This document shows positions 1 through 5,809 of a DNA stretch of 15,351 bases, one piece after another. The translations under genes were made by a program, and so were the position numbers. The notes beneath the pieces were generated by a model. It saw only the letters and a list, made by a program, of their open reading frames with translations, searched no databases and was not told the origin of the DNA. How positions within the stretch are numbered: the stretch's first letter is position 1; each line of letters begins with the position of its first letter. Origin of the DNA: Pseudomonadota bacterium (GTDB lineage Bacteria; Bdellovibrionota_C; UBA2361; OMII01); the NCBI GenBank assembly GCA_027486155.1, contig JAIXPR010000107.1:1-15351 (forward strand), given 5' to 3'.

Positions 1-1
1 G

Positions 2-838
2 GTCTCAGACATTGTAACGGGCGATAGTAAGACTACAACCCAAGATGTGAGCGATGGAACCTCCTCTACTCTCCAAGCGGGGAAGAGTTTTGGGCTGAAA
101 TTTATTGGGTACACGGGTAGGGAGCGTGAACTCTTTCGCAAACTCCAAGTTAATCCTTACAGCTCGAACAAGATGCTTCAAGATGAGGTAGTGCGCGTGG
201 CGGGTTTAGGTACCGCGGTCGGATTCGCGTTCCGATTTGTGCCTGGACTCGGACTCCTTGGCCAACTCTCTACCTTTAATAGGTGGTACGGTCGCGCGGA
301 GCAGCTCTCTTTGTACGAAGATCCGGACGTTATTAAGGAAAAGAATAAGGCTGAGCTTCGTGCCTTGGATGTCCCCGATGAGATGATCGAGCAGTTCCAG
401 GGTAGTAAGGTGTACAATCCCTGGACTCGACGCTTTGTGACCGCCTCTATGACCGCGTTGGGTCCATCTGTCGAGGGGCGATCGCTCTTCATCAAGGCAG
501 CGCTTCAAGCAAAGAACGAGCCCTCAACGCTCTATTTCGTTTCCGTCGCGGATTACCTGGAAAGGATACAAAAAGAGACACCGCTCAAAAAAATCGTTAG
601 TTCACTATTCATTCCGGCTGGAGTGAGTAAGAAGGGGGTGTTGATAGTGCCGCTTTCCGTTGATTATCTCTTCTGGACTCAAGAGGTAGCTGGCATTTTC
701 GATGACTTCAGAACCCGCGTCACCAAAGAGGAGTCATTTTCGTCGGTGGAGGTCCACGTCAGAGGGCGAGTCAGCGCTCAGGCTCGGGCCGCGCTTCAAA
801 GCCTTGGAGCCAAGGTTACAGAAAACGCTTGGAAATAA
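2..838 (+). CDS. Conserved hypothetical protein, 5'-truncated by the window edge
   Basis: The frame is open from base 2 to the TAA ending at 838. A GTG at 47 could start a 263-residue product, but no Shine-Dalgarno precedes it and the frame continues upstream, so I treat the gene as entering from the left. Numbered from the GTG, residues 50-75 form a hydrophobic, glycine-rich stretch (VAGLGTAVGFAFRFVPGLGL) that could sit in or on a membrane. The remainder looks soluble and ends in a compact segment (VRGRVSAQARAALQSLGA). The order of segments, with a GYTGRERELFRKL start, a DPDVIKEKNKAELRAL middle and a VPLSVDYLFWTQEVAG block, resembles a conserved proteobacterial hypothetical family I recall from memory. 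I cannot name a function. It converges on the KGG gene 49 bases downstream. Confidence 0.78.
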   Translation, partial: VSDIVTGDSKTTTQDVSDGTSSTLQAGKSFGLKFIGYTGRERELFRKLQVNPYSSNKMLQDEVVRVAGLGTAVGFAFRFVPGLGLLGQLSTFNRWYGRAEQLSLYEDPDVIKEKNKAELRALDVPDEMIEQFQGSKVYNPWTRRFVTASMTALGPSVEGRSLFIKAALQAKNEPSTLYFVSVADYLERIQKETPLKKIVSSLFIPAGVSKKGVLIVPLSVDYLFWTQEVAGIFDDFRTRVTKEESFSSVEVHVRGRVSAQARAALQSLGAKVTENAWK

Positions 839-863
839 GGTAAGGGACCCCACCATCCCTTCC
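839..863 (+). terminator. Possible weak terminator hairpin
   Basis: Directly after the stop of the first gene, GG-t-AAGGGA (839-847) can pair with TCCCTTCC (856-863) around an 8-base loop, leaving one bulged T. The following bases contain only a short TTTT about 10 bases on, so this is a poor intrinsic terminator. It could serve the convergent pair in either direction. Confidence 0.25.
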
Positions 864-887
864 TCGCCGTTTTCCTCAACTTGCTAC

Positions 888-1154
888 TTATTGCGGCGGT
901 TGCTGCTGTTGGCCCCGACTCTGACTTCGAGCCTCTCCTCCCAGACGTCCGATCTCGGCCATATGTTTCCTATCTCTGCTTACGGCTACTCCACCTTTAC
1001 GTCCAGCTTCGCGAGCCTCTTCTGGGGTAAACTCATGAGCGTTGCCGCGCTGGTGGGCGATCTTGCCTCCCTTGCTGGCTATTTGACGCTGTTTTTCAGC
1101 ATCCATAGCGGCAAATCCTCGTAAGCGCTTCGTGCCTTTCTCTTCTTGTGCCAT
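888..1154 (-). CDS. KGG-repeat (YciG/GsiB-type) general stress protein
   Basis: This 88-residue, very hydrophilic protein carries the KGG stress-induced motif repeats: ASKGGKIAHQRG, AREAGRKGGVAVSRDR and AEIGRLGGEARSQ, spaced about 22-26 residues apart. It ends in a glutamine/proline tail (GQQQQPPQ). Proteins of this family (E. coli YciG and YmdF, Bacillus GsiB) are small soluble stress proteins, often under general-stress control, thought to protect like hydrophilins; the exact mechanism is not settled. The start is well supported: ATG at 1154 preceded by AGGAGGA at 1167-1161 with a 7-base spacer. A candidate promoter lies near 1263-1290, and the roughly 100-base leader holds two hairpins. 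It is transcribed alone, away from the exported cytochrome gene. The 'RGFAAMD..KQRQIASKGG' opening matches the family consensus closely. Confidence 0.95.
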   Translation of the reverse strand: MAQEEKGTKRLRGFAAMDAEKQRQIASKGGKIAHQRGNAHEFTPEEAREAGRKGGVAVSRDRKHMAEIGRLGGEARSQSRGQQQQPPQ

Positions 1155-1181
1155 GTGCTGTCCTCCTCATTTGTGCAGAAC

Positions 1182-1216
1182 GGTTACGAGCGCTCCATCG
1201 AGAGCGGCTCATAACC
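1182..1216 (-). promoter_or_regulatory. Leader hairpin of the KGG gene
   Basis: GGTTA (1182-1186) pairs with TAACC (1212-1216), then GAGC (1188-1191) with GCTC (1207-1210) after one mismatch, then CTC with GAG around a CATC loop. It lies 15 bases upstream of the AGGAGG of the KGG gene, so in the transcript it sits next to the ribosome binding site. A second stem, CTAGCC (1223-1228) with GGCTAG (1235-1240), lies just upstream. No T-run follows, so a terminator is unlikely. Confidence 0.45.
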
Positions 1217-1262
1217 ATCCAGCTAGCCATGCACGGCTAGAGTAGGGGGCTTTGTAGAAGAG

Positions 1263-1290
1263 ACGATATGATCGCAAAAAGACTCGTCAA
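1263..1290 (-). promoter_or_regulatory. Candidate sigma-70-type promoter for the KGG gene
   Basis: On the minus strand TTGACG (1290-1285, five of six consensus bases) is followed after 16 bases by TATCGT (1268-1263, four of six). Transcription would begin near 1256 and give a leader of about 100 bases containing two hairpins. This is pattern matching only. Confidence 0.35.
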
Positions 1291-1323
1291 GGATGAGTGT
1301 GATCACGGAACTCGCGAAATGAG

Positions 1324-1358
1324 AATTAATGAGAGGGAAAAAATAGCCTCCTCATTAG
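1324..1358. promoter_or_regulatory. Paired inverted-repeat element, copy 1
   Basis: TAATGAG (1327-1333) and CTCATTA (1351-1357) are exact inverted 7-mers with a 17-base spacer. The arms extend to AATTAATGAG (1324-1333) and CCTCATTAG (1350-1358). The same 10-mer and 9-mer with the same 17-base spacer occur at 7422-7453 with the arm order swapped. This copy lies upstream of the KGG promoter candidate. Allowing one bulge, its arms can extend to 10 bp (TAATGAG-AGG with CCTCCTCATTA), so it could also form a hairpin. Confidence 0.5.
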
Positions 1359-1420
1359 TTTATCTTGCATGGCGCGCCCGCCAATAGATGGGGGAATTTT
1401 AACTAGCACTCTCCTTCAAT

Positions 1421-1452
1421 CGGTAGGGCCCGCCAGGAGTCGGGCCCTACCG
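1421..1452 (-). terminator. Strong GC-rich hairpin, probable transcription end of the cytochrome gene
   Basis: CGGTAGGGCCCG (1421-1432) and CGGGCCCTACCG (1441-1452) are a perfect 12-bp inverted repeat around the 8-base loop CCAGGAGT. It lies 56 bases past the stop of the minus-strand CXXCH gene. No T-run follows on the minus strand. On the plus strand a short TTTT follows at about 1455, but no plus-strand gene ends here. It may be a rho-assisted or processing hairpin rather than a classical terminator. Confidence 0.5.
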
Positions 1453-1507
1453 TGGTTTTCCGCAAATGGTAGTGCCTGAAGAATCTGTGGGCACAACAAA
1501 AATATTC

Positions 1508-2644
1508 TTAGGCCTTCGGCGCGAATTCCTTTTCGCCGAACGCTTTCTTTCGGAGATCCTCTAGGTGAAGCTTCACCTCGGCTGGGATGTTACTTCCTCC
1601 ACTTCCGGTGAAGTCATCCATGACTTTGTCGCTATATATGTTGTACGCCCATTTGGCTTCCTGGGTGTTTGGAAACTCCTCGATACATTTCTCGAGGTAG
1701 AGCTCATCCCAGCCCTCGGTAAAGAATTGTGGGAGCTGACTATAGGCGTATCCAAGGAGGTAGATTGCTTTGCGACGCTGAGCTTCGGTTAGGTTGCCTC
1801 CTTCGAGGCTCTCATGGACCAAGGCTGTGCCACGAAGAAGCGCCACGTCGTCCTGCGAGAAGTCGATGCCGTGAGTCGCGCCCGCTCGGATAAGCTGCTC
1901 TCCCGTTGAGAGCTTCCTCGCTTCCTTTACTGGTGGAGACTTCGACCACGACTCAAGCCCTCTAAGCCAGCGCGTTACGGTATGAGCGTCATCGAGCGGG
2001 AGTTTATCTCCCTTCAGGATGTTCTTGAACAAGGAGACGCTCTCCTTCGGATCCTTTGATATTCGCGTCTCAATCAATAGGAGGCTTCTAAGGATCTGAT
2101 CGTCATAGAGGCGGTACGCAGGATCTTCAAGAGCGGAGAGGAGCGTTTTCTTAGCCTCAGCGAATTGACGGGTAGCCATCAAGAATCGCGCTCGCTCAAG
2201 GGCATTCAACGACTCATCGACCATCGCGGTGTTAGAGTACTGGCTCGATACCTTGTAGGTCGCGTGACACGAGAAGCAGTCAGTTGGGAGCCGTTGGAGT
2301 CTCCACCATGCGTACTCCGTGCGTCCTTCGTCGAATCGACGACCGGCATCGTCAAGAAGCTCGGCCACGTTCTTCACACTCTCCTCGAAACCAGGTTGGG
2401 ATTTGAAGTGAGTGGGGATCCTCTCAAGGGAGTGGAAATCCCTGCGAAGCGCGACGAGCTGGTCGTGAATCGTGTCTGCGTTATCAGAGTCGGTGAACTT
2501 GTCTTGGTCTGCGAGGAAGGGCTGGAGTGTGCGCAGCGGTACGAGGAGGCGCTGCATCGAGTTCTGAACCTCTTCGGCGAGGGGCCGGGTTGCTGGGAGG
2601 GTCAGAGAGAGGAGGGCGACGAGGAGTAATTTTTGAGTTTTCAT
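1508..2644 (-). CDS. Exported single-haem CXXCH (cytochrome c-like) protein with helical repeat body
   Basis: I place the start at ATG 2644, giving 378 residues. It is preceded by AGGGG at a 4-base spacing and opens with a clear signal peptide (MKTQKLLLVALLSLTLPA, cleavage near residues 22-24). A longer open frame reaching 3031 would run into valS on the other strand and has no export signal at its start. Residues 123-127 are CFSCH, the covalent c-type haem site; I see only one such motif. Around it, a roughly 100-residue helical N-terminal region is followed by alanine- and leucine-rich segments (ALERARFLMATRQFAEAKKTLLSAL, cut here as two helices) that look like TPR-type repeats. The protein should be periplasmic or outer-membrane facing. 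Its electron partner is unknown and no oxidase or respiratory genes lie nearby. It is divergent from valS across 216 bases. Confidence 0.82.
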   Translation of the reverse strand: MKTQKLLLVALLSLTLPATRPLAEEVQNSMQRLLVPLRTLQPFLADQDKFTDSDNADTIHDQLVALRRDFHSLERIPTHFKSQPGFEESVKNVAELLDDAGRRFDEGRTEYAWWRLQRLPTDCFSCHATYKVSSQYSNTAMVDESLNALERARFLMATRQFAEAKKTLLSALEDPAYRLYDDQILRSLLLIETRISKDPKESVSLFKNILKGDKLPLDDAHTVTRWLRGLESWSKSPPVKEARKLSTGEQLIRAGATHGIDFSQDDVALLRGTALVHESLEGGNLTEAQRRKAIYLLGYAYSQLPQFFTEGWDELYLEKCIEEFPNTQEAKWAYNIYSDKVMDDFTGSGGSNIPAEVKLHLEDLRKKAFGEKEFAPKA

Positions 2645-2772
2645 AGTGCCCCTGTAAGGTATACGGGACCTTAGCTTGTCGCTAGAAGGCAAAACACCCT
2701 GAGGTAAGGGAGGGCGAAAAGGGGATAGCGCAGCCCGGTAGGGGAGGCGCCTTGACCGTGACACGGGGGACT

Positions 2773-2836
2773 CCCGGTGGTAGGCTACCGGGGCGTCTTT
2801 GGGCCCTAAGGCCTCAAAGCGACTTATTTTATAAGT
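2773..2836 (+). promoter_or_regulatory. Three tandem inverted repeats and possible promoter before valS
   Basis: In the 216-base divergent region, CCCGGT (2773-2778) pairs with ACCGGG (2787-2792). CTTTG-GGCC (2797-2805) pairs with GGCC-t-CAAAG (2810-2819) around CTAA. ACTTAT (2822-2827) pairs with ATAAGT (2831-2836) around TTT. The last contains TATAAG (2830-2835), a five-of-six -10 match that would place the valS start of transcription near 2842; no good -35 is visible. No T-box signature is recognisable. Confidence 0.35.
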
Positions 2837-2860
2837 AGTGTTACACGTTACGGAGTGCTC

Positions 2861-5554
2861 ATGTCCGCCGAGGAGATGCCAAAACAGTTCGTTCATGGAG
2901 AGTCCGAAAGGAAGATCTCTCAGCTCTGGGATACGCTCAAGGTCTCGCGCGGAGTGGTGGATAAGTCCAAGAAGCCGTTCTGTGTCGTGATTCCTCCTCC
3001 AAACGTCACCGGTATTCTCCACATGGGACATGTCCTAGATAACGTCCCTCAAGATGTCATGACCCGATGGCACCGTATGCGTGGGTACGCCGCGGTGTGG
3101 ATTCCGGGGACCGATCACGCCGGTATCGCGACGCAAAACGTGGTGAAGCGCGCCCTTGAGAAAGAGGGGATAAAGATGCGCGACCTTGGGCGCGAAGAGT
3201 TTCTGAAGCGTGTTTGGGAATTCAAAGAGAAGCACGGCAGTATCATCATCGAGCAGCTTAAGCGTCTCGGATGTTCATGTGACTGGGAGCGTGAGCGCTT
3301 CACGATGGATGAAGGGCTCATGAAGGCCGTTCTGACAGCGTTTGTGCAACTTTTCGACAAGGGCCTCATCTATCGGGGTAAACGAATGGTGAACTGGTGC
3401 ACCGTGTGTATGACGGCCCTTGCTGACGATGAGGTCGAGCACGGTACGCATGGAAGCCATCTCTGGCACCTTAAGTATCCACTCGTCGATGACAAAGGGA
3501 ACCCAACGAATGAGTTCCTGATCGTCGCGACCACCCGGCCTGAGACGATGCTCGGAGATACCGGAGTAGCGGTTCATCCAGAGGACCCACGATATACATC
3601 CATTGTCGGTCGCAAGGTTCTCCTCCCGATTCAGAACCGGACGATTCCCGTTATCGCTGATGAGTTCGTTGATCGTACGTTCGGAACGGGTGTAGTAAAG
3701 CTCACTCCAGCACACGATCCGAACGATTATCAAGCGGCTTTGAAGCATAACCTGCCGCTCGAAACCGTGATCGGAGATGATGGAAAGATGACCGAGTCCG
3801 CTGGCGCGGCCTACGCGGGACTCGACAGGTATCAAGCCCGCAAGAAGGTGGTAGCGGACCTCGAAGCGCTCGGCTTCATGGAGAAGATTGAGAAGCATTC
3901 ACACGCTGTCGGTGAGTGTTACCGATGTAAGAGCGTCCTTGAGCCTAAGGTGTCTGACCAGTGGTTCGTAAAGATGCGCCCTCTCGCCGAGAAAGCAAAG
4001 CAGGTTGTGCTGGATGGACGTCTCTCGATCATCCCCGACTCTGAGAAGCACGATTACTTCCACTGGATGGACACCATTCAAGACTGGTGTATCTCCCGTC
4101 AGCTGTGGTGGGGACACCGAATCCCTGTGTACTACTGCGACTCATGTAACCATGTGACCGCTAAGGTTGAGGCTCCATCCGCCTGCGATAAGTGTGGTAA
4201 CACAAAGCTTCGCCAGGATGAGGATGTTCTCGACACATGGTTCTCGTCTCAACTATGGCCGTTCTCTACCCTGGGATGGCCTGATAAGACGGAGGAACTC
4301 GAGTTCTGGTACCCGAACAACTGGCTCATGTCTGGCCGCGATATCCTCTTCTTCTGGGACGCTCGCATGATCATGGCTGGGCTGGAGCTGCTCGGGGAGG
4401 TTCCATTCCGCACCTTGGCGCTTCATGGACTTGTTCGTGACTCCCAAGGCCGCAAGCTCTCCAAGTCGCTTGGTAACTCCCCAGATCCGCTGAATCTCTT
4501 TGACCAGTACGGAACTGACGCGGTGCGAGTATCTATCGCGATGAACTATCCGATGGGGCGACAAGACACTAAGCTTCACGATGACATCTTCAAAAACGGG
4601 CAGGGACTTGTAATCAAACTGTGGAACGCAACTCGTCTTCTCCTTGGTAATCTTGGAGATGACAGGATTACAAGCGATTCCCGTAAGCTCGATCTCTCGG
4701 CCCTTGAGGATCGGTGGATTATCTCACGTTTAGGAGAGGTGATCCGGGTGCATGACGATTACCTCGCTAAGAGCGATATCGTTCATGCGGTTGGAGCCGT
4801 TCGTAGCTTCTTCTGGGATGACTACTGCGACTGGTATCTTGAGATCATTAAGAGCCGAATGTGGGCCGGTGGAGAGGCGAAGAGAAAGGCTCTTGAGGTC
4901 GCTCTTGTCTGTCAGCGAACCATCCTTAAACTCCTCCACCCGTACATGCCGTTCGTGACCGAGGAGCTGTGGCAGACCCTTCAAAAGATGGGGATTACCG
5001 ATTCCGCCGAGATGGGCGATTCTCGTTCTATCGCGCTCGCCTCATGGCCTGACGCCGCGCTCTACAATAAAGACGAGTCAGCGGAGGCTCAGATCGGGCT
5101 CATGGCATCAATTGTGCGAGGTGTTCGAGACGTTAAACAGACCCTTAACATCTCGCTCAAGGCCGCTCTTCCAGCGAAGCTTCTCTTCTTATCTGAAAAT
5201 CCGAAGAGGAACTTTGAGCCGGTGCGTGGTGTAGCCCAAACGATCGGGGCTATCAGCGAGTTCGCCGAGCATGCTCAGCAGTCAACACCTGCCGGACATG
5301 TGCCGTTTAAGTTTGATGGGGGTATCGGCTATCTCGCGCTGCCATCGGACATCGACGCGAAGGATATCGTTACGAAGCTCTCCGCGCGGATTGATAAGCT
5401 GCAGAAGACACTCGCTGGAATCGAGAGAAATCTCGCTAATCAGGACTTCGTGGCGAACGCGCCGGCCGCGCTTGTTGAGGAAACAAAAGGAAAAGCCCGC
5501 GAAATTAACGAGTCGATATCGAAACTGGATGATTTCCGCAAATCGCTTCAATAG
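2861..5554 (+). CDS. valS: Valyl-tRNA synthetase
   Basis: This cytoplasmic class I synthetase charges tRNA-Val with valine using ATP. I choose ATG 2861 (897 residues) over a GTG six bases upstream because CGGAG (2851-2855) lies 5 bases before the ATG. The HIGH-type signature HMGH is at residues 54-57 in PPPNVTGILHMGHV. The CP1 editing domain carries TTRPETMLGD at about 224-233. Two zinc-binding CXXC pairs lie at about 426-429 and 442-445. The KMSKS motif is KLSKS at about 532-536 in GRKLSKSLGNSPDP. An anticodon-binding domain follows, and the last 75 residues form the coiled-coil tRNA-binding arm (RIDKLQKTLAGIERNLAN). Length is normal for the compact bacterial form. The CDGSH gene follows after 11 bases and is probably co-transcribed. 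All key motifs are intact. Confidence 0.98.
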   Translation: MSAEEMPKQFVHGESERKISQLWDTLKVSRGVVDKSKKPFCVVIPPPNVTGILHMGHVLDNVPQDVMTRWHRMRGYAAVWIPGTDHAGIATQNVVKRALEKEGIKMRDLGREEFLKRVWEFKEKHGSIIIEQLKRLGCSCDWERERFTMDEGLMKAVLTAFVQLFDKGLIYRGKRMVNWCTVCMTALADDEVEHGTHGSHLWHLKYPLVDDKGNPTNEFLIVATTRPETMLGDTGVAVHPEDPRYTSIVGRKVLLPIQNRTIPVIADEFVDRTFGTGVVKLTPAHDPNDYQAALKHNLPLETVIGDDGKMTESAGAAYAGLDRYQARKKVVADLEALGFMEKIEKHSHAVGECYRCKSVLEPKVSDQWFVKMRPLAEKAKQVVLDGRLSIIPDSEKHDYFHWMDTIQDWCISRQLWWGHRIPVYYCDSCNHVTAKVEAPSACDKCGNTKLRQDEDVLDTWFSSQLWPFSTLGWPDKTEELEFWYPNNWLMSGRDILFFWDARMIMAGLELLGEVPFRTLALHGLVRDSQGRKLSKSLGNSPDPLNLFDQYGTDAVRVSIAMNYPMGRQDTKLHDDIFKNGQGLVIKLWNATRLLLGNLGDDRITSDSRKLDLSALEDRWIISRLGEVIRVHDDYLAKSDIVHAVGAVRSFFWDDYCDWYLEIIKSRMWAGGEAKRKALEVALVCQRTILKLLHPYMPFVTEELWQTLQKMGITDSAEMGDSRSIALASWPDAALYNKDESAEAQIGLMASIVRGVRDVKQTLNISLKAALPAKLLFLSENPKRNFEPVRGVAQTIGAISEFAEHAQQSTPAGHVPFKFDGGIGYLALPSDIDAKDIVTKLSARIDKLQKTLAGIERNLANQDFVANAPAALVEETKGKAREINESISKLDDFRKSLQ

Positions 5555-5565
5555 AGGAGAACGAG

Positions 5566-5796
5566 ATGAGTGACGCAAAGGTAAAGATTACTGTCCGAAA
5601 TAATGGCCCGTTTCGTGTCGAGGGAACGGACTTTGAGATCTGTGACGCGGCTGGAAATGTATTCAACTTGAACGGACGCACCGCCATTTCGCTCTGTCGG
5701 TGCACTGCCTCAAAGAAGCACCCGTTCTGTGACGGATCGCACGGAGAGTGCAAGTTCCAGTCAGAGGTCCAAGCTTTTGATTTGCCACCAAAGTAG
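5566..5796 (+). CDS. CDGSH-type iron-sulfur protein
   Basis: This 76-residue protein contains one complete CDGSH motif, CRCTASKKHPFCDGSH, matching C-X-C-X2-S/T-X3-P-X-C-D-G-S-H. The three cysteines and the histidine bind a redox-active, labile [2Fe-2S] cluster, as in mitoNEET-like proteins. There is no membrane anchor or signal peptide, so it should be cytoplasmic. Bacterial single-CDGSH proteins of this size are common, but their partners are usually unknown; Fe-S or electron transfer and redox sensing are the general proposals. A good ribosome binding site (AGAGGAGA) precedes ATG 5566, and it begins 11 bases after valS, suggesting one transcript. Its stop lies 13 bases from the stop of the convergent glycosyltransferase gene, leaving little room for a terminator. 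Confidence 0.97.
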   Translation: MSDAKVKITVRNNGPFRVEGTDFEICDAAGNVFNLNGRTAISLCRCTASKKHPFCDGSHGECKFQSEVQAFDLPPK

Positions 5797-5809
5797 GCCG
5801 ATCCGCTCT

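Larger units (their letters stand above)
1155..1507. other. Non-coding stretch between the KGG gene and the cytochrome gene
   Basis: No convincing gene is present in these 353 bases. From right to left, the direction of transcription, it holds the strong hairpin at 1421-1452, the paired inverted repeat at 1324-1358, a promoter candidate at 1263-1290, two leader hairpins and the KGG ribosome binding site. AATGAGGAGG occurs twice on the minus strand, once at the ribosome binding site (1171-1162) and once in the inverted repeat (1356-1347). Confidence 0.6.

Noticed and set aside
702..1124. 140-codon plus-strand frame overlapping the KGG gene
   Set aside because: It is antisense to a clear KGG protein with a strong ribosome binding site, and its product has no recognisable features.
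1293..1310. TGTGATCACG as a CRP-type site
   Set aside because: The CRP pattern needs TGTGA and TCACA separated by six bases; here the halves abut with no spacer.
2165..2629. 154-codon plus-strand frame inside the CXXCH gene
   Set aside because: It is antisense to the signal peptide and haem motif region of a convincing gene; an open opposite frame is a by-product of codon composition.
2700..2750. G-quadruplex in the G-rich run before valS
   Set aside because: The four G-runs need a loop of about 17 bases, outside the usual limit, so a stable quadruplex is not supported.
2645..3031. Long N-terminal extension of the CXXCH gene up to 3031
   Set aside because: It would overlap valS on the other strand and bury a clear signal peptide 129 residues inside the protein; ATG 2644 has a ribosome binding site and starts exactly at the signal peptide.
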